Source of the DNA: Sthenelais limicola
Taxonomy: Eukaryota > Annelida > Polychaeta > Phyllodocida > Sigalionidae
Assembly (NCBI GenBank): GCA_942159475.1
Contig: OW804098.1
Coordinates: forward strand, 9,898,406 to 9,962,405
DNA length: 64,000 bases
Direction of reading: 5' to 3'
Shown here piece after piece: positions 34,648 through 43,787 of this stretch. Each line of letters opens with the position of its first letter. Position 1 is the first letter of the stretch. The position numbers were made by a program, and so were the translations under genes. Under the pieces are notes generated by a model, which was not told the origin of the DNA, did no database searches, and saw only the letters and a program-made list of their open reading frames with translations.

Positions 34648-34664
34648 GCCCCTCCCCCTTTTTT
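34648..34664 (-). promoter_or_regulatory. Polypurine tract for plus-strand priming
   Basis: On the minus strand AAAAAAGGGGGAGGGG lies two or three bases before the 3' LTR, the normal position of a polypurine tract. Confidence 0.8.
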
Positions 34665-35279
34665 GAAAGGAGGGCACAACCGCTTTAGGCTTTCATCAAG
34701 AAAAGACTAAACCATAAGGTTAATACAAAAGTAAGAAGGTAAAATAAGTAAGAATCAACAATACATCCGCCATCAAACATTATAAAAATCACAGAATAAA
34801 TATAAAACATAGGAATCCATACCGGGTTTGCAGGAATCACACGAACAATGTAGAGAACAAACACACAAATACATTGAAGTCTGTTGATCAAGTAACTCTG
34901 TCCATTTTGAAACGTTTAGTCCGTGTATAAAGAATCCGAGTGTCCTGGTTATTTTAGAAACACACACAAATGTCCGGTAACATCCTAATTCTGGAAACTG
35001 TCCGTTTGAGGCACACATATAGTAGGTCGATGTATAGCTGTGGTAAAAATTGTTCGTATCCGATATAGCTGTATCCTGAGAGTTGAGTTGGCCAGCGTTA
35101 GAGACTATCAAGGGACATCTATCCAATATCGCTCATCTCGTCTCGTCACCGCTGGGCTCATCACAGCTGGGCTAACCACTGCTGCATCCGGCTCGACTCC
35201 ATTCCATGTTCGTATCCAAAGTCTAAACAATTACTATCCAAAAAGACCAAAGTCATACAAAGACTACAGACGCATCAAA
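34665..35279 (-). other. Untranslated region between ORF3 and the 3' LTR
   Basis: About 600 bp with no supported gene on either strand; probably the 3' UTR of the element. Confidence 0.6.
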
Positions 35280-38200
35280 CTAGATCGTATCGTAAGTGCG
35301 TCTAACATCACTTTCTTCATCTTTTAGCAGTTCCTCCTCGTCAATGTCCATATTTTTATCTTCCTCAGTCAAGCTCCTCTCGCCAGAAACATGAGATGAA
35401 CCAGACACATCCAATCCATCTTCCTGCGCTGAACGGTCTGGGTCCGACTGAGGGACATAATCAGAAGCATCGAAAGCCGCTGGCTGCTCCTCGCCAACAG
35501 AGGTATTCATCAGTCTATTGAACAACCCGCTCATCTTTCTCACGGGAGAAGAGAAGAGCGGAGGCACCATAGACAGAGACACAGCGCTACCACCAGGCAC
35601 CGGTGTAACACCTACAAAACCTGGAGGAGCGATAGGAGCATTACCCGCAGCTCGACCAAGCACGCCGGGAGAGCCCTGTGCCGCAGCTGGGTTTTCCCCT
35701 AACAAGGCCGAAGCTCGTCGCTGAGCCTCAGACTCTCTGCTTGTTGACAGTGGCGTAAACCCTGTCATCGCATATGGACTGTACATAGGCAGAGGCCCCG
35801 CTCGACTGGACTGCTGCTGCTGCAAAGCTTGCTGCTGCAACTTCAGTGAACGCTGCAACTGCCGCTGTTGCTCCAAGGACTGTTGCAACTGTTGTTGTTC
35901 CTGCAACTGTTGCTGCTGCAACTGTTGTTGCTGCAACAATTGTTGTTGTTCCAATTGCTCATCCAACTGCTGCTGGTGTAACTGCTGAGCGGGCAACTGG
36001 GACAGAGTCTGTAGCATCATAGGGTTGAATCGCCTAGGCGAAACAACATTCATTTGGACATTAGGATTCATTACTGAATCCCAATTATCAAAGCCAGGAG
36101 TTGGCTGCACACACTCTTTTACCGCTACCGCTTTAAGTGGAGTAGCTTCCTTGACTGCAGCAGCTGCTGGCGCAGTTGAAATAATCTGCGGCAACGTCCG
36201 CGGCAACTGCTGCTGTGGCAACTGCTGTTGCGGCAACTGCTGTTGCAACTGCTGTTGCGACAACTTCTTAGGGGACGACTGCACCAAAGCCACAATAACC
36301 TCCTCCTTCGTAGGTTCTTCCTGTACAGCCTGAGTGGTCACGGCTTGCGACCTCACAAGAGAAGCAGTATGCTGTTGGAGTAGATCAGCCATTATCTTCG
36401 CCAAGTCTGATTTCCGCACAACATCAGACTCAACGTCCTCCTTCACTTTCTCAGCTTTCTTTCGTTTCTTCTCAGGCTCTCCGTCACCGCTTTCATAAGC
36501 GGTCAAGCGACACCTCAGATCAAGGATTGTCTCCCTTGATATCTTATCCTCCCTCTTATAGTAATCCAGCTGCCTGGTAAGATCCTCAATGCGGGCACGC
36601 ATAGCGGGGATCTCTGCAGCCGCGGCTCTGATTTCCACAATGTCAGCCACAGGCGCCAAAGCAGTTATCACAGCCAGCCTAACCGCTTCTACCGAAATAT
36701 TAACGGCCTGACTAATAGAATCGGAGACATTCTTCAAGCTCCTATCTACATCCATAGCGGCTGTCGCTAAATTCTCATCTGTTGGCAGATAAGGCAAAAC
36801 AGGCGCAGGAACATTGTCCGTCACACCCGCTCCATCCAACATACACCGATCAGTGGCTATTTCACCAGGGGCTCCCGCAGCAGCAGCTGGCTGATTTAGC
36901 GCCGCTACAGTAGAGTTGTCCTTCGGCCGTGCACCAGTCAAGACAGCCGCAATGGTAGCTTGAGAGGGTCCAGGCTTTGACCAAGCATTTCTAGAAGGAG
37001 CAGGGGCATCGATTACCTTCCTAGCAGAAGCCCTCCTTGCTTCAGAGGCACTGGCTCTCATCTCCAGTTGCGCGCGATGTCGACCAATGGTCATCACACG
37101 ATCCAAGTCATACCTCCCCATCCGCGCAAAACGTACACAACCTAAGTTTGCAGTCTCCTGCTCCAAGACTCTAAAACTCCCTGCCATATCCTTTGCCCAC
37201 TCTAGCCCATTCCTATGGCCAGTGTTGCGGTTGACCAAGTGGCGCACAAGATCAGAACGCCTGTCCAATCTCACACTGCAGGAGTGAGCGTGTGGACACG
37301 TGTAAAGTTGCACCGCCGGGCAATGCTCCTCACACAAGTGGCGATAGAACCTCTCCCGGGTGCGGTAGACCTTAATCCCATTAGGATTAATTTCCTTACC
37401 CAGGTATCTACACCAAGTAAATGGGCACCTATAGCCAGGTTTCCACAGCAAAGGGGCTCCATTCAACTTGTCCATAATAAGATCTATAATTTCCTGATGG
37501 CCATCTGCTTTCCCGGTACGGGACTTGAGGTAGTGGAACTTATCCTCATAGCGGGGCATTATTGGAGGATTTTTCCAATAATTACCCAGAACCTCATCCT
37601 CATCATCCGATTCAGGGTTCACAAGGACTCCATCACCCTGCTTCGGAACAATGTTCGCCATGTTAGTAGGGCTTAACTCCACCTCCAACTTATCCTTCAA
37701 TCGCCAGCGCGCCTGATGGCGAACTGGGTTCGCACTATCTGAAGTCTTCTTGGGGGTGTTTTTCCAAGCCGGCTTAGCCAAAGCCCGTCTCACATCCTCC
37801 ACAGAGTTAAGTCCAGGGCCGCCTGAGTGGGAAGCGCGTGACTGGTCACTATACTCAGTAGAAGAGCCGCGAGAGCTAGTACTCCCGTCCCTACTGCCAC
37901 TCTCCTTGACCACAGTCTTGCTCTTCTCCCGCCCTCTCTTAACTTCCAACTTTGGTTTTCCCTTGGGGGAATTAAATTCTTTTTTCGACCTCGTCTTACC
38001 GCCATCAGGTTTTGCTTTGTCATCTTGTTTTCCTGACTTGGCATTACCCGACGCAGACGTAGTCTTAGCCTTTCCAACATCCGAACTCTCGTCCTTCTTT
38101 ACAGTCTGTTTGTCTGATTTCTCAGACTCAGGGGCAACTACTGGTTCAGGACCAGCTTTCTTCAAAGTCTTCCTCTTAGGCCTGGAAGCAGCAGCGCCTT

Positions 38201-38630
38201 TGGAAGGCAACTGCTCTTCCCCCTCACTCTCGTCCGACTCCACGATCTTGGCAGACTTGACAGGCTTAGACTTCCTTCGCCTAGTCTTTTGAAGCTGCCA
38301 TTCTGCTGCATCTTGACGATCTTGCGCCTTCTGCAGCTCCATCCTCTCTGCTGCATCTTGACGATCTTGCGCCTTCTGCAGCTCCATCCTCTTTTTCTCA
38401 ACTCTCTCATAGTCAGCCTCAATCTCTGCGGTCATCTCCTGATACCAGTCTTCTTTCAGGGAATGTTCCTCAGAGCGGGTCTCAGCGCGGGTCTCAGAAG
38501 TCACAGCCGCCGCGTCCGCGGCTGTGGACTCCTGTTCACCACCTGTACAAGGTCTATCTTCGGGTACCTTCTCCACGCCAGCCGTTGACGAGTCAACTTC
38601 CATGGCCGTCGCCTCCTCCCTATCAGACAT
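35280..38630 (-). CDS. Gypsy ORF3: large nuclear-type protein with zinc-finger-like and poly-Gln regions
   Basis: About 1116 residues from the first ATG (38630), in the position of env but with no signal peptide or membrane helix. Regions (numbering shifted by +6): acidic N-terminus; Glu/Gln-rich helix (65-125) with an exact tandem repeat of RMELQKAQDRQDAAE; Lys-rich stretch with several NLS-like clusters (120-250); zinc-finger-like pair at C408-H442 (CPFTWC ... HLCEEH) and C451-H478 (CPHAHSC ... HLVNRNTGH); probable coiled coil (about 655-745); poly-Gln/Leu tracts (about 790-830 and 895-960); acidic C-terminus. Not recognised as a known family. Roles such as DNA or RNA binding, target choice or transcriptional control are inference. 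Confidence 0.8.
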   Translation of the reverse strand: MSDREEATAMEVDSSTAGVEKVPEDRPCTGGEQESTAADAAAVTSETRAETRSEEHSLKEDWYQEMTAEIEADYERVEKKRMELQKAQDRQDAAERMELQKAQDRQDAAEWQLQKTRRRKSKPVKSAKIVESDESEGEEQLPSKGAAASRPKRKTLKKAGPEPVVAPESEKSDKQTVKKDESSDVGKAKTTSASGNAKSGKQDDKAKPDGGKTRSKKEFNSPKGKPKLEVKRGREKSKTVVKESGSRDGSTSSRGSSTEYSDQSRASHSGGPGLNSVEDVRRALAKPAWKNTPKKTSDSANPVRHQARWRLKDKLEVELSPTNMANIVPKQGDGVLVNPESDDEDEVLGNYWKNPPIMPRYEDKFHYLKSRTGKADGHQEIIDLIMDKLNGAPLLWKPGYRCPFTWCRYLGKEINPNGIKVYRTRERFYRHLCEEHCPAVQLYTCPHAHSCSVRLDRRSDLVRHLVNRNTGHRNGLEWAKDMAGSFRVLEQETANLGCVRFARMGRYDLDRVMTIGRHRAQLEMRASASEARRASARKVIDAPAPSRNAWSKPGPSQATIAAVLTGARPKDNSTVAALNQPAAAAGAPGEIATDRCMLDGAGVTDNVPAPVLPYLPTDENLATAAMDVDRSLKNVSDSISQAVNISVEAVRLAVITALAPVADIVEIRAAAAEIPAMRARIEDLTRQLDYYKREDKISRETILDLRCRLTAYESGDGEPEKKRKKAEKVKEDVESDVVRKSDLAKIMADLLQQHTASLVRSQAVTTQAVQEEPTKEEVIVALVQSSPKKLSQQQLQQQLPQQQLPQQQLPRTLPQIISTAPAAAAVKEATPLKAVAVKECVQPTPGFDNWDSVMNPNVQMNVVSPRRFNPMMLQTLSQLPAQQLHQQQLDEQLEQQQLLQQQQLQQQQLQEQQQLQQSLEQQRQLQRSLKLQQQALQQQQSSRAGPLPMYSPYAMTGFTPLSTSRESEAQRRASALLGENPAAAQGSPGVLGRAAGNAPIAPPGFVGVTPVPGGSAVSLSMVPPLFSSPVRKMSGLFNRLMNTSVGEEQPAAFDASDYVPQSDPDRSAQEDGLDVSGSSHVSGERSLTEEDKNMDIDEEELLKDEESDVRRTYDTI

Positions 38631-38648
38631 CCTGACTAGATCACTCAA

Positions 38649-39369
38649 ACCAGAGTATCCAAGCCAGGTTACAAGTTCTCTTGAAACACCTAGTCAACCA
38701 ACCGAACAACAATCTGGGAATACAATGCTTTATCGGGGGGATAAACCAAGCAATCTAGATCACATACAACTGGCAGTGAAAACACGTCTGGCGTGTCCAC
38801 TAACCGAGCGTACTCTGCAGACCTACGCTCTCGCCAGCTCCCGTGACCTAGTCCCGCGACGCCCCATCCAATCAGAGGTCTTTCTTCCGTCTAAATATAG
38901 CATCGCCACCCTGTCGCCGAGTGGTACACACTAGAGTGCACGTGCCACGAGTAGTGTTGTCCCTGCCTGCCCCGCTACCTAGCAGGCATACACACACACC
39001 ATCCAGGCACCTGGGCTCCCGAGCAGAACCCAATACACTACCAATAATAGCATAAAATATCATCAGAAAACACAACTAAGCAGTTTCTCCCTACTTTCCG
39101 TGGGGTGTATTGCTTCGGCCCAGTCACATATCCCAGTAGGTGTAAGGACAATGAGAGGCTACATGCCCTACCAGTCAGTCAATTTTCCAAATCAATTTCA
39201 ATGCCAAAACCACGTATAGTAAGCTTGAAACTGTTGTTATTATTTCACACAAAAATCACACCAGAGAGGAATAAATCCCCTCACCATGTTTGATGTGAGA
39301 TATCATTCTACCAGTACTTCTCGTTGTGTCATTTTTTGTTTTCCTCTGCACCTCATACAACTGATTCAC
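38649..39369 (-). other. Spacer between pol and ORF3
   Basis: About 720 bp with no long minus-strand frame. It presumably holds the splice acceptor or internal promoter needed to express ORF3. No site could be chosen with confidence. Confidence 0.5.
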
Positions 39370-42300
39370 TCACTCGTAGCCAAGTCGATCAGGGGCTTGC
39401 CTATGACGCTTAGGCCTGTCTTCCAAATACCCTGATCTTAACAGATTACCCATAGTCTTAGCTAATGGTGAGCCCTCTTCCTCTTCCTCGTCACCTGAAT
39501 CACTAGAACTCTCAGATTCCACAGCCGCTTCGCCCTCACCCACTCCCGCGGCCACACCCGACGGTGGGTCTGCCACAGCAGATGGTTTCTTAGGTGGGCG
39601 GCCGCGCTTCTTCACGTGTCTCACAATCTTATCTGCAGGAAGCACTGTCGGAGCGTGCCGACCGGGTATGACACGTCCCTGAGGATTAATCCTCAAGTAG
39701 TCTTTCCCTGCTACCTGCTGCTTTTGATATTCAGGAGCTCTATGCAAGTTTACCGCCTGGACGGGAGTACCGTCTGCATCAAAAGCCAATTTGAGTAAAT
39801 CTCCATTCCATCTGAGAATCCCTTCTTCGGTTCTGAGTTCATAGGTAGAGCCTTGCACGCGCCTTACAACTTCAAAAGGACCATCCCATTTGGGACCATA
39901 TTTCTTTTGAGCCATAGGCGTCGCATATCTCCAAACTACATCTCCAGTTCTAAATACTTTTGGTCGGGCCCGTCTATCGAAATACCTCTTCTGGTATACA
40001 GCCGAATGCCCCAAGCGTTCTCTGACAAACTTATGCCCTCTTAACAACAAGGACCTGATCTCCTCCACAAACACACTGCGGCAGGGAAAATCAACATCTC
40101 CTGTCAGAGTACCATAAATAATGTCAGCTGGAACGGTTAGTTCGGTGCCAAATACTACCAGATTAGGAGTACACATAGTGCTTTTATGCACAGCGCCCCT
40201 ATATGCGTGCGCAATACAAGGCACCAACAAATCCCAATTCAGATCTTCAAACTGTGTCATGCAGGAGAGCTGCTCTACAAGGACTCGATTCCAACGCTCT
40301 ACCTGTCCATTTGCCTGAGGTCTATAGGGTAGAGACATCAATTGCTCGATATCTAACAGAAGCAACAATTCCTTCAACAGTGCTGAACGAAATTCAGGCG
40401 CCCCATCTGTCTGGAGAGAGACTGGTGGACCATATCTCAATATCCATTCAGTAAACAAAGCCATCGCACAGGTAGCGGCTGTGTGATCAGGAAGCGGATA
40501 AGCTTCAGCCCACTTAGAAAAATAGTCTGTGACAACCATCACACAGCTATTTCCTCTAGGGGTTCTCCTAAATGGACCAATAATATCCAAAGCAATGCGG
40601 CTCCAGCGCACACCATGGATTTCTTTCTTCAACGGGGTTATACCTTTACCACCCCTGCTCTTACAAGAAGCGCAAACTTCACAGCCGCGCACCCAGTCGG
40701 CGATATCTCTCTTCATCCGGGGCCAAACAAACTTTTGTCTCGCCGCCTGATAAGTTTTAAACTCGCCAAAGTGAGCTGCAAGCTTACTCCCATGCAAAGT
40801 ACGGAATAACTCTCTTCTCAGAGACAAAGGTACCAATACGCGTGTATATACAACTCCGTTGTCGCTTTCCCAATCTAAGCAAAGCAACTCTTTATCCACC
40901 TTTAGAAATTCTATTCTATTCATATAGTAACAGAACTCTCCCCCCTCAGCCAACAAAGCTTTATTGTCTGGCTTCGGAGTCAAACCCTGTACTATAGACT
41001 TAATCCTTGCCAAAACATCATCTTCCTCCTGCGCTACCTTCAATCTATCACCCGCCAATGACGAGAAGATATGATAATTGACAGTCATTGTGGCTACCAC
41101 TGCATCATGCGCGCCACAGTCTAAGCAATCGTCACGAGGACATCTTCTTACTGGCAGTCTTGAAAGCGCATCCGCATTTATGTGTTTGCGGCCTGGCCGA
41201 TGAACAATTTGATCCTCACGCAACCCATAATGCTGCAAGGTGGTTAACCATCTTGCAAGCATACCCGACGGATCACGGAAATTCATCAGCCACCGAAGTG
41301 AAGCATGGTCAGTTCTCAGTTTAAAATCTTGCTGGCCAATGATATAGTGTTGAAACTTAGATAAATAAGTTAAAACAGCTAACAATTCTCTTTTCGTGGC
41401 ACAATAATTCTGCTGTGCTTTGGACAATGAATTACTGGCGTAACTCAAAACCACTTCCCTAGCATTCTGAATCTGAGATAGGACGCCAGACATTCCATAC
41501 CCACTAGCGTCCGTATCCAAGATGATAGTTCCAGTCGGCTGTGGGTAACCTAGCACAGGCGGTGATGTTAACAAGTCTTTCAAATCCGAAAAAGCCTTAT
41601 GACAGTTCTCATCGAACGTCACCCGCCGATTATTTTTCAATTCTGCTCCGGACACCAATGCTTGAATAGGAGCCGCAACTTCAGAAAAGTTAGGCATGAA
41701 TTCTCTATAATAAGAGGCAAACCCCAGAAACTGTCGGACTTGCTTAATAGTAGTCGGCACTGGCCACGAATGAACCTTTTCCAACTTACCCGGATCAGCG
41801 CGAACCCCCTGCTGAGAGACTATTCTACCCAGATACTTGACATTAAGTTTGAAAAATTCGCATTTCTTTGGTTTCAATTTCAAGCCATAATCAGCTAGTC
41901 GTTGCAAGACTTTTTCTGCATTAGACAATGCTTCATCAAAGCTGGAGCCAAAGATGATTACATCATCCAAATATACTAAACAGCATTTCCATCTTAAACC
42001 AGCCAACATTTGTTCCATCATTCGTTCAAATGTGGCCGGCGCATTACATAGACCAAAGCTCATCACCTTGAATTGGAACAGCCCCATAGTCGAGACGAAA
42101 GCAGTTTTTTCTTTACTTGCTTCATCCATGGCAATTTGCCAATAGCCGCTCTCCAAATCCAATGTAATGAACCATAGGTTACCACCCAATGCTTCAATAC
42201 TTTCATCTATCCTTGGTAGCGGGAAAGAATCTTTCTTAGTCACCGCATTCACTGGACGATAGTCGACACAAAAACGGTCAGTACCGTCACTCTTTTTAAC

Positions 42301-43680
42301 AATCACCACTGCAGATCCCCACGGGCTATTACTAGGTTCTATAACACCTTTATCAAGCATATCCTGAATTCGCTTTTCAGCAGCCTCACGACGTGCTCGA
42401 GGCAGGCGCCTATACACACTTTTAATCGGTACAGCATCCCCTGTATCGACCACATGACGCACTTTATTAGTGTGTCCCAGCGTTTCACCTGGCAACCTGA
42501 AGCAATGCTTATATTGTGTCAACAGGTGTCTAAGTCTGACTATATCTTCCGTCTTAGACAAATCAGACCCTTTCACCAACTTTTCCAGTGGACATTCTGC
42601 AGCCGGAGGCATTGGAACCTCAGGCTCCAGTAATTCCACATCAACAATAGGGGAGTCACCATTCATGAGATCCCCCCCTCCAGCAGTCTGAAGTTCCATC
42701 AGTACAGGAGAGCTGGTAGGATTGTATACAGACAGCGTGCAATTATATCGGTCGCCAGCAACCAATAAACTCCCTGCAACATAGCATCCCAACCCTGCTC
42801 CATCTGGTTCAAAAAGCATGTCTTCATTGGGGGACATTGGACCAAAGCCGCTGCAAATGGCAGAAAAAGCATCTATAAAAACACTCTCACAGCCGCTCCG
42901 CGTCACCGGTCCACTTTGCAATGCCCGACACATGATCGACTGTTCACCTGCCTCGAGGGTGAATAAACCAGACCAATCAGAGTTACATTTATGGAGATAG
43001 ATAAAATCCATCCCTATGATTCCAGCCTCCGCACCAACCAAACCACTTACCACCAGGCAATTGAGAGCATACCACGCGCCTCCCAACCCCAGCGCCAAAC
43101 GCACACACCCATGTGTCTTTAGATCATGTCCAGTTCCTGCATAGCACGTCACCCCACATGGCATGAGAGAAGGCCTGACTGAGAGTTCATCATACACGCG
43201 CTTCTTTATTAGCGTGCATTGGGCTCCCCAGTCAATCAAGAATTGTCCAGTTACATTCACTAAAGTCACATCCGCATACATGCGCTCAGCCACAAGCGGG
43301 CGATTGCGGTCTGAGACACAAATCTCAAAATCGCACAAGTCACACACCATAACCTTACTCACCACCCTAGCATCTTCTCCCCATGATACTTTTAGAATCT
43401 GCCCGGGTGAGCATACATACTCAGGATTTCCTTCATTCACCACCATCACTGAGCATGTGGCGCGCCCAATTGCGCCACTGCCGCTGCTCTCGTGCACTTC
43501 ACCTCCAAGATCACCTTCTCCACGGGCGTCCCCAGGCTGATCCAGGGGCACAAGAACATCGGATCCAATTGGTTTACAAGTCCGATTTATCGACAATGCG
43601 GTGTGTATGCTGTTTGTCGCGATCTCCTGTTCACCGCCTAAGAAGATCCGACCTTGTTTAACAGCAGAGCCAACTGTTCT
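39370..43680 (-). CDS. pol: Gypsy pol: protease, reverse transcriptase, RNase H, integrase
   Basis: Open from 43680; conventional numbering from the TTG at 43596 gives 1408 residues. There is no ATG near the start, consistent with -1 frameshifting from the gag frame. Protease has FLIDWGAQCTLI (about 119-130; DWGA instead of DTGA/DSGA) and IIGMDF (193-198). RT spans about 385-560 with VDYRPVN and YLDD (542-545). RNase H has DTDAS (694-698). Integrase has an HHCC zinc domain (about 935-978) and a catalytic D1004-D1064-E1100 triad (LDIIG, TDGAPEF, NGQVERWN). A GPY/F-like module follows (KYGPKWDGPFEV). No chromodomain. The tail is acidic then basic. Confidence 0.93.
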   Translation of the reverse strand, partial: RTVGSAVKQGRIFLGGEQEIATNSIHTALSINRTCKPIGSDVLVPLDQPGDARGEGDLGGEVHESSGSGAIGRATCSVMVVNEGNPEYVCSPGQILKVSWGEDARVVSKVMVCDLCDFEICVSDRNRPLVAERMYADVTLVNVTGQFLIDWGAQCTLIKKRVYDELSVRPSLMPCGVTCYAGTGHDLKTHGCVRLALGLGGAWYALNCLVVSGLVGAEAGIIGMDFIYLHKCNSDWSGLFTLEAGEQSIMCRALQSGPVTRSGCESVFIDAFSAICSGFGPMSPNEDMLFEPDGAGLGCYVAGSLLVAGDRYNCTLSVYNPTSSPVLMELQTAGGGDLMNGDSPIVDVELLEPEVPMPPAAECPLEKLVKGSDLSKTEDIVRLRHLLTQYKHCFRLPGETLGHTNKVRHVVDTGDAVPIKSVYRRLPRARREAAEKRIQDMLDKGVIEPSNSPWGSAVVIVKKSDGTDRFCVDYRPVNAVTKKDSFPLPRIDESIEALGGNLWFITLDLESGYWQIAMDEASKEKTAFVSTMGLFQFKVMSFGLCNAPATFERMMEQMLAGLRWKCCLVYLDDVIIFGSSFDEALSNAEKVLQRLADYGLKLKPKKCEFFKLNVKYLGRIVSQQGVRADPGKLEKVHSWPVPTTIKQVRQFLGFASYYREFMPNFSEVAAPIQALVSGAELKNNRRVTFDENCHKAFSDLKDLLTSPPVLGYPQPTGTIILDTDASGYGMSGVLSQIQNAREVVLSYASNSLSKAQQNYCATKRELLAVLTYLSKFQHYIIGQQDFKLRTDHASLRWLMNFRDPSGMLARWLTTLQHYGLREDQIVHRPGRKHINADALSRLPVRRCPRDDCLDCGAHDAVVATMTVNYHIFSSLAGDRLKVAQEEDDVLARIKSIVQGLTPKPDNKALLAEGGEFCYYMNRIEFLKVDKELLCLDWESDNGVVYTRVLVPLSLRRELFRTLHGSKLAAHFGEFKTYQAARQKFVWPRMKRDIADWVRGCEVCASCKSRGGKGITPLKKEIHGVRWSRIALDIIGPFRRTPRGNSCVMVVTDYFSKWAEAYPLPDHTAATCAMALFTEWILRYGPPVSLQTDGAPEFRSALLKELLLLLDIEQLMSLPYRPQANGQVERWNRVLVEQLSCMTQFEDLNWDLLVPCIAHAYRGAVHKSTMCTPNLVVFGTELTVPADIIYGTLTGDVDFPCRSVFVEEIRSLLLRGHKFVRERLGHSAVYQKRYFDRRARPKVFRTGDVVWRYATPMAQKKYGPKWDGPFEVVRRVQGSTYELRTEEGILRWNGDLLKLAFDADGTPVQAVNLHRAPEYQKQQVAGKDYLRINPQGRVIPGRHAPTVLPADKIVRHVKKRGRPPKKPSAVADPPSGVAAGVGEGEAAVESESSSDSGDEEEEEGSPLAKTMGNLLRSGYLEDRPKRHRQAPDRLGYE

Positions 43681-43787
43681 TTAATTGCCGCAGCCTGAGC
43701 TGTAAAGTCATCAAAAGACTTAACATGTGTTTTTTGTTTAGCACAATCTGCCCACATGTGTCCTTCTTGCTGACAATAGTAGCATTT
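43638..43787 (-). CDS. Gag-frame zinc-knuckle extension after an in-frame TGA
   Basis: Directly downstream of the gag stop and in the same frame, a CCHC knuckle CYYCQQEGHMWADC is encoded, followed by about 35 residues to a TAG at 43638-43640. It could be reached by TGA readthrough, or the TGA may be a recent mutation that separated nucleocapsid from gag. Confidence 0.65.
   Translation of the reverse strand, partial: KCYYCQQEGHMWADCAKQKTHVKSFDDFTAQAAAIKEQLALLLNKVGSS
43656..43662 (-). promoter_or_regulatory. Candidate -1 ribosomal frameshift site
   Basis: The element strand reads GTTAAAC in the register G TTA AAC of the gag frame, within the 43-bp overlap of the gag and pol frames. Pol is in the -1 frame. 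GUUAAAC is a known slippery heptamer in arteriviruses. No downstream pseudoknot was checked. Confidence 0.55.

Noticed and set aside
36025..36333. Plus-strand Cys-rich frame within the Gypsy element
   Set aside because: Antisense shadow of the poly-Gln region of ORF3 (CAG/CAA codons read as TTG/CTG and TGC/TGT).
35280..38630. ORF3 as a retroviral-type envelope
   Set aside because: No signal peptide, no membrane helix, no furin-type site; composition is nuclear-protein-like.
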